Below, piece by piece: positions 21,289-30,115 of a stretch of DNA of 32,608 nt. Each line of letters starts with the position of its first letter. Within the stretch, counting starts at the first letter, position 1. This DNA is from Saccoglossus kowalevskii (Eukaryota > Hemichordata > Enteropneusta > Harrimaniidae): NCBI RefSeq assembly GCF_000003605.2, contig NW_003131854.1:359718-392325 (forward strand), written 5' to 3'. The notes beneath the pieces are model-generated. The model was given only the letters and a program-made list of their open reading frames with translations, was not told the origin of the DNA and searched no databases. The position numbers were made by a program, and so were the translations under genes.

Positions 21289-21525
21289 ATCGTATATATC
21301 CAACATGTTTCTAACCTCTCATCTTTCTTTGACATTGATATGAACATCAACTAACAGATTTTGTTTACCTAATGTTTACTTATTTTAAATCGCTTCCATG
21401 GTAATTAAAAAACAAATGTCCAGACTGTGTGTTCATGTTACAAATTTTAGTGAAAATTAATTATTTTTGCCACTTCCGTCTAATGATTACTTGACTACTT
21501 ATTGCTTCATGGTCCTATACATGTA

Positions 21526-21567
21526 TAATTATAATATAATTATACATAATTATAATATAATTATACA
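21526..21567. repeat. Two perfect 21-base AT-rich tandem copies
   Basis: Positions 21526-21546 and 21547-21567 are identical. Each is nearly self-complementary (TAATTATAATATAATTATA core), so the pair can form a hairpin or cruciform. Confidence 0.8.
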
Positions 21568-21751
21568 TATAATATGTTGTGCAAAATCTGTACTATATTT
21601 TGTTACCACACCAAATTTTGGCAATATTTTTTAGAAATTTCCCTGGTTTGAATCAGAAAAAAATATTTAATTTTTATGTTCATGGGTGCATTAATTAAAA
21701 CCACAAATCAAAATAAAAACACAAATATACGGAAAGTTGCTTGGAAATACT

Positions 21752-21777
21752 GTAGTAGTAGTAGTAGTAGTAGTAGT
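21752..21777 (+). repeat. (TAG)n microsatellite
   Basis: About eight perfect TAG/GTA triplets. In one reading frame it is a Ser run, but the surrounding frame has no coding character. Confidence 0.9.
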
Positions 21778-22068
21778 GCATGTACTTATGTAAGTCACCT
21801 TCTGAGGTGTTTCTATGGTCAAAAGAAGTATGATTCAGTAATATATCAGATGTGTTTTTTTGGTTTATATGCATTACTAGATCAAATGCAGTATTCTGTT
21901 TTTGAAAAATATTTTATTCATTCTGTTATGCATAAAACAACTTTGCATATGTGGTCATGCATGAATTATGATGTCAGCAAACCTACAAACTACTACTTCG
22001 ATGAAAATCAGGCAATTTAAATTTCCACATATTCAATATGGGTCCCACACAATGTGTGTACATTATTG

Positions 22069-22270
22069 ACTGTAGAATACTTTATTTTCGCCTGAAATTT
22101 ATTTTCGCTAAAGGTATGATTCCATGAAAATAAAATCCAGCAAATATACTTTTTTTCCTATATTTCACATTAAACTCATCAAAAATCATTAACAAATAAA
22201 TTCCATACAAAACGCCCAAAAAGCCTTTTCAGCAAAAATTAATTCCAGTGAAAATAAAGTATTTCACAGT
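22069..22270. mobile_element. Short element with ~25-base terminal inverted repeats (TTTATTTTCGC type)
   Basis: The left end ACTGTAGAATACTTTATTTT (22069-22088) matches the reverse complement of the right end, ACTGTGAAATACTTTATTTT (22270-22251), with two differences. The interior has further TTTATTTTCGC-like and reverse copies and no open frame. Elements of this ACTGT...TTTATTTTCGC kind are common in marine invertebrate genomes. No clear target duplication was seen. Confidence 0.7.
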
Positions 22271-24103
22271 ACATGAATTCAAACCAGATGCGCAACAATT
22301 TAAAAATGTTGACACCTTTCTCAAAACAAAAAAAAAAAGAAAGAAAACAATGTCCACATTTGTTATAAACAATTTGTGTCAAATGTTGAACCAAAAATTT
22401 GGGTGGGAAAAATTTGGTACCAGTATTTAAACAGCTATTAAAAGGGTTGGTGGTCATTGTGACTGCATATTTGATATGGGTTCACATAACAATTCAAACA
22501 CATTTGAATGTACATAGCTGTGATAATCACTACTCTTTCAATGAGTTTTAAGTTTGGACTGAGAAAAGACATAAGATATTTTGGACCTTTATTTGCTGGT
22601 ATGTTCTATTCTCATTGAGTGTTGGTCAGTCGGAGGTGGTAAGAAACCATTACACTATTGGAAAAAAAAATTTCTAATAATAGTCTCTTATAAGATTGTT
22701 TGCTATGTTAGTGTTGCTTTGACAAAAGGAGCTATGTAGATAACTTAATATTTTTATTTCACTAGAAAATACAAAATTTGACAATCATGTGTATGCCACT
22801 TTCAATATTAATATATTGTGTTTTTCATTTCTACCACATATGACACATTCGTCCAGAATGTATAGTCTTTTCAGTTTCCATTCATATTTGTACATTTTTA
22901 TTTATTTTTTTGCTAAGAGTTAGTACAATCAAGAGGTGTGTTTTTCGTTTTTATTTTCTGTAGAGGTATTTTATAATAACAGCTATTGATGTGAGTGTTT
23001 TTGTAAAGAGTGTTAAGCATAGTGTTAATAGTGAACAGGGAGGTCAAAGACAATAATTGTATTTACTGGGGCTGTATGCATCAACTAACAAAGTGCAATA
23101 AATTTGCAGTGTTTAATATGTGGCTATTTTGATTGGAAGAATGCTTGGATCATGAGACATAAATGTTATTTACAGACATTAATAGTGACCACGAAAATGG
23201 CTGCTGAAAAGGGAATTGGGCAGGAGAGGGGCAATCTTTTATCAAAAATTGTCTTTTTCCCCCACTTGTGTCACCACAAATTGCATAGTTTAAGTAAAAT
23301 TTGTAGAGTCATCTCATTTTAAGGTCAGATTATTGTTTAGAAAAATTTCCGAAACACATGGTAGCTGAGACTCTGCCAATGTTGTTTCAAGCACAGGACT
23401 GTGGTTCAAGGTTGTGTCACTAGGGCCAATTATCTTTGTATTTTAGTGTTTGTGTGTATCCATCAACGATAGTTTGGGGAGCTCTTGCCTGTAAGCAATA
23501 TGGAATGTCCACCGATGATATGTTCTATGAACAATAAATTGATCTATGCTGGGGTCTTAGCAGCTAAATTCATCCTGCAGTTACCCCCTCCTCCAGATGT
23601 TTCAGAACCTGTTAGGTTGTAGCTGTATCTGTGTCTTGTTCTGCCAATGTTATACAGCATCTGGTAGCAGGTTGGGCAGATGAATCGTTACATCTGATTT
23701 GTCCATGGGCATATTTGCCAACCCCCAAAATACAGAATACTCGTGTTGGTTTAAAGGCGCTTATATGACTAAGCTCAATCATCAGATACTTTCTTATATA
23801 TGATGGGCAACATGAATGCTAACATGTTTCCAGTACATCTTGCTTGACAGATAATGACATGGTAATACTAATGCGTGTAATTGGCTCCTGGTGGATGAGC
23901 TAAAGAAGCTTGCTACCATAAGACCAACATAAAGGGTACAAATTGTTTGCTTGGAGATGTTAGCAATGCGAAAGATTATTCAGGAGCAGGATGCACACGT
24001 TTTCTAGTGGTTTGGGGGAAACAGTGAGCAGGCACTGTTGTGAAATCTGGTCTCTCTCAATTGATCAATGGTCTTTCTACAGGGAAATGCTTGAGGTCAT
24101 GCT

Positions 24104-25692
24104 TTATATGTACTAGACAGAATTAGTTGCTGTTCCAACTAGGTATGTTTAGGTCAAAAGCAGTTGGTGTCCCCATTATGTATGTACTAGACAGGATTAG
24201 TTGCTGTTCCAACTATGTATGTTTAGGTCAAAAGCAGTTGGTGTCCCCTTTATGTATCTTCAGTTGTGAAGCAGTTGGTGTCTCAAATATCTATGTACTG
24301 GTCAAAAGCAGTTGGTGACCCCATTATGCATGTCCTGTTCTGGAGCAGTTGGTGTCCCCATTATTATACGTACTGGTCTGGAGCAGTTGGTTTCTCAAAT
24401 ATCAATGTACAGGTCAAAAGCAGTTGGTGTCTCAACTATGTATGTTCAGGTCTGGATCGGTTGGTGTCTCAACTATGTATCTTCAGGTATGGAGCAGTTG
24501 GTATCTCAACTATGTATGTACTGTTCTGGAGCAGTTGGTGTCCCCATTATGTATCTTCAGGTCTGGAGCAGTTGGTGTCTCAACTATGTATGTTCAGGTC
24601 TGGATCGGTTGGTGTCTCAACTATGTATCTTCAGGTCTGGAGCAGTTGGTGTCTCAACTATGTATGTTCAGGTCTGGATCGGTTGGTGTCTCAACTATGT
24701 ATCTTCAGGTCTGGATCGGTTGGTGTCTCAGCTATGTATGTTCAGGTCTGACTCAGTTGGTGTCTCAACTATGTATGTTCAGGTCTGGATCGGTTGGTGT
24801 CTCAACTATGTATCTTCAGGTCTGGAGCAGTTGGTATCTCAACTATGTATGTACAGGTCTCGATCGGTTGGTGTCTCGACTATGCATGTTCAGGTCTCGA
24901 TCGGTTGGTGTCTCAACTATGTATGTTCAGGTCTGGATCGGTTGGTGTCTCAACTATGTATGTTCAGGTCTGGAGCAGTTGGTGTCTCAACTATGTATGT
25001 TCAGGTCTGGAGCAGTTGGTGTCTCAACTATGTATGTTCAGGTCTGGATCGGTTGGTGTCTCAACTATGTATGTTCAGGTCTGGATCGGTTGGTGTCTCA
25101 ACTATGTATGTTCAGGTCTGGAGCAGTTGGTGTCTCAACTATGTATCTTCAGGTCTGGAGCAGTTGGTGTCAACTATGTATGTTCAGGTCTGGATCGGTT
25201 GGTGTCTCAACTATGTATGTTCAGGTCTGGAGCAGTTGGTGTCTCAGCTATGTATGTTCAGGTCTGACTCAGTTGGTGTCTCAACTATGTATCTTCAGGT
25301 CTGGATCGGTTGGTGTCTCAACTATGTATGTTCAGGTCTGGAACAGTTGGTGTCTCAACTATGTATGTTCAGGTCTGGAGGAGTTGGTGTCTCAACTATG
25401 TATGTTCAGGTCTGGATCGGTTGGTGTCTCAACTATGTATGTTCAGGTCTGGATCGGTTGGTGTCTCAACTATGTAAGTTCAGGTCTGGATCGGTTGGTG
25501 TCTCAACTATGTATGTTCAGGTCTGGATCGGTTGGTGTCTCAACTATGTATGTTCAGGTCTGGATCGGTTGGTGTCTCAACTATGTATGTTCAGGTCTGG
25601 ATCGGTTGGTGTCTCAACTAAGTATGTTCAGGTCTGGAGCAGTTGGTGTCTCAACTATGTATGTTCAGGTCTGGATCGGTTGGTGTCTCAAC
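24104..25692 (+). repeat. 37-base minisatellite, about 43 units
   Basis: The unit is 37 bases long. Its core reads CAGGTCTGGATCGGTTGG and then TGTCTCAACTATGTATGTT. Two main subtypes alternate irregularly, TGGATCGG and TGGAGCAG, with a further GTATCTT/GTATGTT difference. The first copies (24104-24330) are diverged and organised as 74-base dimers. One unit near 25166 has lost two bases. The array ends abruptly at 25692. The consensus contains no TAA, TAG or TGA, so all three forward frames stay open for hundreds of codons; these are not genes. Confidence 0.95.
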
Positions 25693-25916
25693 GCCCTGTG
25701 GTGGCGCACTTTACTCAATGAGAAGTTGGGGGTTGGTTGTCTTCTTCCGCCGTTTCTTTGTAGCCGTATATTGCTGAAACTTCTCAAGCTCGCTGGAGGC
25801 TATGAGAACCACCGATCACATTGATCTGAAATTTGTTTCTTAGCATCTATATGTATAATGTTCACGAAAGTATGTGAAGTTTTTTTGTGATTGGTCACGT
25901 GGTTTCGTTTAAATCT

Positions 25917-26151
25917 TTAAAGGGCGACATTCATCGCGTTGCGTCCTGTTCGATATGGGACTCATAGCAACGTATACAACGCGTGTAAAACACATTGTTT
26001 ATTTACATGTCGACCACCGCGCTTTAATTACTTCTGAACAGACAGTTTTGTTTACTGAGCCCACATTTATCCGAATATTTAGAATTTTGTTATATTGTCT
26101 TATTTAGACAGCAAACATATAATACGCGATGCGACGACCAGCGCCCTTTAA
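25917..26151. mobile_element. TTAA-flanked MITE, copy 3, with an extra internal end
   Basis: The left end is TTAA-AGGGCGACATTCATCGCG (from 25917). The right end, as reverse complement, is TTAA-AGGGCGCTGGTCGTCG (from 26151). An additional right-type end, CGACCACCGCGCT-TTAA, lies inside at 26011-26027, suggesting a composite or nested insertion. The internal segment GATATGGGACTCATAG corresponds to the interior of copy 1. Confidence 0.65.
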
Positions 26152-27219
26152 TTTTCCAGTGATTTCTCTAGGTGCAATCTAAATACAGTAGGTGTGTCTT
26201 GTTTACCTGAGAGTTGTAAGAGTTTGAGCTGGCCAACATGTTAGTTTTTTTCATATGGTTGATTACTTGCATGTTGATTTCCCATTTTTGAGCCATGTTT
26301 TCAACTTTTTTCATCATTTTCATATAGCAATCTCGTCATATGTTAACATTGTCGTCTATGGAAATTCAATTAGTGGTATGAGCCCTGAAAATTAATCAAC
26401 TTGCTATTTTCCATGTATCATGTATGATCAAAACATCATCTGAGAAAAATAACATATAATGAGGTTACATATTAAAGCAGCAATAGCTGTGAATATATAT
26501 ATATTTTTAAATATAACCGGATATTATATAATAGAGATGACTAAATCTTGCCGAAATACTGTTTTAGATACAATTGCAAGGTCAAAAGTGACCTACACAC
26601 GGCTATATCACATAAAATGCATTGTGAAAACCAACGGTCGAGTAGACGTCATCCGGGTGGAATCGGTTTACGTGATGGAGACTGTAAAAAATGATGACAT
26701 ACGACGCACTCTTTTATGAGAAGTGAAACATACAATCGTCATAGCGACGTATTTAACATGATTTTGACGAGGGTAACGTTGTCAACGTAATCCCCGAGTT
26801 TTGCTTGAAACTGGATTTTAATAGACGGCGCCCTCTGGAGACCCTGTCTTAGGTCAAGTGGCCTTCTGTTTTTATTCGATTTAATGTACAACTTTGGTAT
26901 ATTAGCGCATATGCTATTAACATAATTACCAATCACGAGTTTCACAGTCGCTTACTAGTTGCAGTATCGTTTTATGTTTGAATTATTATGTACTCACAAA
27001 GTAATTACCCTCCAAAAGTGGGTATCATTTTTTGGCTAAACTTAGTTGCAAACTATTTCCTTAGCGTGTCTCTATTCTGTGCTTTTGCTGACACTCTGGC
27101 TCGGCGTGTAATCTTTGGTTTTACATATCGTAAAAATGTTTCGTGAGATTGGATTAAATTCCGATATAGATGATCTGGTATATCTGACCAATCGGCTTCG
27201 TGGAATATACGTTGTTATA

Positions 27220-27243
27220 AGTTTTTTTTTTTTTTTTTTTTTT
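27220..27243 (+). repeat. Poly-T run
   Basis: An uninterrupted run of about 23 T. It could be the reverse-strand poly-A tail of a retrocopy, but no such copy is recognisable on either side. Confidence 0.9.
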
Positions 27244-28133
27244 TGCTTTTTTGAGATGCCTCGATTAAGGTTAAACATATGCCTGCCATGTTACCGTGGA
27301 ACCGGCAGCTTGATTTTGTTGGGCGCCACTTACGATATGAAGATATGAATTAATTTTTATTGAATTAAAGGCGCAATATTAAAATTCAGACAAATTTATT
27401 CATCGTGGATTTAATTAGTTTAACCAGTGTTCCCATTCTAACACAATATGATCAATATCTGTTGATCTTGATCTTGAAATAATCGCCAATCGGACGAATT
27501 GAAAGTTTCCATTTTGGTCACGCTCATCGTAAATTTTGTCCAGATCCCTGTTTTTAATCCCAACCGTTTAGTCATAATTGTCACAACACGTCAAGTTTAT
27601 ATACAGTACATTGCCAATATTTAATAATTAATGTGACGAGGAGTACATTGTGAGCCAAAATTCCAGACCAGAATAACCAAGATGTAGTATTCTATGACGT
27701 ACTCATCACGTTATACTCGATACACCTAAAACGAACACATATCGCAAAAAATATTAACTTAAGATGAATTCGACAAAAGGAACAAGACTATGTAAATGTG
27801 TATATAAGATCAAAATACTGACATGGAAATTAAACTTGCCGATCACTCGAGTTTTGGAGAGTTTCTTTTTTATTAACATATATTTAGCCCAGTGTGAAAC
27901 CATAAAATATTTACAATATACAAAGTTGTATAACTGTATAAATACGATTGTCTTCAACGCCATACAGAAATATTGATATAATTATATATATTATATAATG
28001 TTCATATTACTGACGTGTACTCGTAAATGCCTTATGATATAGAACTCAAATCTACCTCGAATTGATACTAGCTTTGATTCGCATATTTAAAAAAAAGAAA
28101 ACCATAAATATATTTACGATATATCAGTGTGTC

Positions 28134-28160
28134 TGACGTCACGTCACGTCACGTCACAGC
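28134..28160. promoter_or_regulatory. CRE palindrome followed by CGTCA repeats
   Basis: TGACGTCA (28134-28141), the full cAMP-response element, continues directly into further CGTCA half-sites. It may be a simple pentamer repeat rather than a regulatory site. It lies downstream of both genes' coding parts. Confidence 0.35.
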
Positions 28161-29146
28161 ACATCATATCATATCAGAAAAAACACATGACTGGCATTGA
28201 GCAATCATGAATGCGCTGTTGAACAGCCACTTACTCCACGTCATACTGGAGGCAGTGCGGAAATTTATGAAAGCAATTTGGTTTAACGGATTTTGGTCGG
28301 AAATATACATTTTCATCCAGGAATTTCCAACTGACACGTATTTCCGACTACGTCATCACCAGCCTTTACTGCACAATAGCATAGTATTGGTAGTATTGTC
28401 AATGTTCGAAAATTCACTGTCGTTCAATGTAAAACAGCGACAACATATTTGAACACGTAAAAGAACTCAAATGTGATCTGTGAGATGTAGATATCAAACA
28501 GGCGTGTTCAATTACTGATATTACTTCCACCGCTGAAGTTACACCAAACTATGTTATCATGTTGGATATACAGTCACTCACTAAATACGATAAACTTTAA
28601 GGTCAGCATCAACGTGTTTCTCAACTCCAACGTCAAACAAAATTTTATAATTGTATTTAGACATTCGGGAATTCCGGCGTATTCTAATATATCGCTGTAC
28701 CTGTGTGTGTATCAATGTCCAAGAACTATCTCTAAAAATACATTAAATTAAATTATTTTTAACTCACTCATTATATGTGTTACGTCAATTTTAATCTAAA
28801 CTGATATGTGTGCGCAATCAATCGAAAATTCAATCAAAATATCCTCGTATAAATAATGCACGGTAAATTTGGCGAAAAATCAACTACCAGAATGACCGAA
28901 CGATTTATCTCACTCCACCCCCTTCGAATTAACAAAAATATGTGGACAATAAGGATGATTTCGCCAGATTAATCTGTCCCACTCCTGGCAACAATACATA
29001 CGGCATTAGGTAGTAATAACATAATAATATGAACTATGTATATAAGAGAGAATTAGTTATGGCGTTTTAAATAGACGTTGTAGACGAAGTAATACTTAAA
29101 GTCCGGTTTGGGCGTGGTCATTATATTGTACGCCATGAACTACCCA

Positions 29147-30115
29147 TCATAAAATAATACATGTAGCACTTTTGGGAATGTTCGTTTTGTTTATACGATC
29201 TTTTTCATTGCACTCACTCTCAGCTTTGTAGTCGTTCAGAAGTCTCTTAGAATTTTGTAACTCTATGATATTTTGAGAATTTCTAATGTTTCCATTTCGC
29301 TCGGCATCTTCTTGGCTATCGTCGACAATCCTATTAGATTGTAGCGGGGGAGATTTGATCCGATACTGGGAGTCCGATCGGTTATATTGTTTCGTTTCTC
29401 TCTCCTCCACTGATCGTTGTTCAAGACTCGTCCTAGAGTCGGCATCGTCGCCGTCTGGGACGTTATTCAACTGGACATCTTCTTGTTCAGTGTCACTCAT
29501 ATCGTCGGATTGTCTGTTCTTAGTTTGTTGGCCGGAACTTGTACCCATTGACGCTATGGGATGAACACTTCTTTTGTAATCCATGTTTATGTTGTGACGC
29601 TCAAACTCCTTCAGTCTTTCTCGCTCCAACTCAGCCTCTTGCTCTAGCTCCGTCATGGTAAGTCCTTTGTCGTCAGCGCCCTCAACGTCTGTAAAATTCA
29701 CCGGAGTGTATTCAGCCGATAAAAATGACGATGCCGAACTTCGGCGATGTGGATTGTTCTTGTTACCTAGGGCGGTTTTCGGAAGAGTGTGCGAATTCGC
29801 GGATGACGACCTTTCACGAAAGTCTTTTCCATCTAAGATCGTTTTTATACGATCTGAAAAGACACCATCCATACATTGTGAATCCGAGTCAATTTGTTTT
29901 GGAACGGCCGACATTGGGAAACCATGTTGGTATTCTTCTGAATTTCTCCGTGACCTATTTACTTCTTCATCATCTTCAGACGCACCTAGCTCCATCACAC
30001 TGGCGGCGTTTCTCGTTGTCTGTTCTGGTGTATCTGTCGTAGCGTCTTTGTTACCCACAGATCCAGATTTGCGACGTTTCCCCAGTAACCAATATGTTTT
30101 CATTTCTCCTTTACC
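29147..30115 (-). CDS. Gyc88E: Cyclase last exon: disordered tail ending in a CaaX box
   Basis: The acceptor is TTTTCACACAG; 322 codons and a TGA stop at 29149-29147. [19 protein letters not shown] closes the cyclase domain. About 300 hydrophilic, Ser/Asp/Glu/Asn-rich residues follow, with three RRxS sites (RRKS near 30072, RRNS near 29945, RRSS near 29742) and one charged helix ([20 protein letters not shown]). The end is [12 protein letters not shown] is a CaaX box; Leu at the last position predicts geranylgeranylation and membrane attachment. Confidence 0.95.
   Translation of the reverse strand, partial: GKGEMKTYWLLGKRRKSGSVGNKDATTDTPEQTTRNAASVMELGASEDDEEVNRSRRNSEEYQHGFPMSAVPKQIDSDSQCMDGVFSDRIKTILDGKDFRERSSSANSHTLPKTALGNKNNPHRRSSASSFLSAEYTPVNFTDVEGADDKGLTMTELEQEAELERERLKEFERHNINMDYKRSVHPIASMGTSSGQQTKNRQSDDMSDTEQEDVQLNNVPDGDDADSRTSLEQRSVEERETKQYNRSDSQYRIKSPPLQSNRIVDDSQEDAERNGNIRNSQNIIELQNSKRLLNDYKAESECNEKDRINKTNIPKSATCIIL

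Larger units (their letters stand above)
21289..24103 (+). other. 3' UTR/downstream region of the + gene and intergenic DNA
   Basis: It contains AATAAA-type signals near 21713, 22126 and 22255, two perfect 21-base AT-rich direct repeats (21526-21567), a (TAG)8 microsatellite (21752-21777) and a TIR element (22069-22270). Open frames of 60-114 codons here are AT-rich and have no recognisable features. A loosely tRNA-like stretch near 23362-23420 is too degraded to call. Confidence 0.6.
25693..29146. other. Intergenic region between the convergent genes, CpG-richer
   Basis: From about 26.4 kb on it shows roughly 4-5 CpG per 100 bases, much more than the + gene body. It includes MITE copy 3 (25917-26151), a T-run (27220-27243), a CRE-like cluster (28134-28160) and AT-rich runs. 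Small open frames (for example 26459-26719 and 28207-28452) have no family resemblance. The 3' UTR of the cyclase gene must lie directly below 29147, but I could not fix its end. Confidence 0.6.

Noticed and set aside
23362-23420. tRNA-like stretch (GGTAGCTGAGA ... GGTTCAAGGTT)
   Set aside because: Box spacing is plausible, but the B box and stems are poor. It could be an old SINE, but support is too weak.
24266-25824. Overlapping open frames of 157-491 codons on the + strand
   Set aside because: They are the three frames of a 37-base tandem repeat whose unit has no stop triplet. The same 37-residue pattern appears in each frame, and no start, splice or domain evidence supports a gene.
26459-26719. 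86-codon frame
   Set aside because: No recognisable motif, and unsupported by neighbours.
28207-28452. 81-codon ATG frame downstream of the CRE-like cluster
   Set aside because: No domain, no repeat of coding features and no splice context; likely chance.
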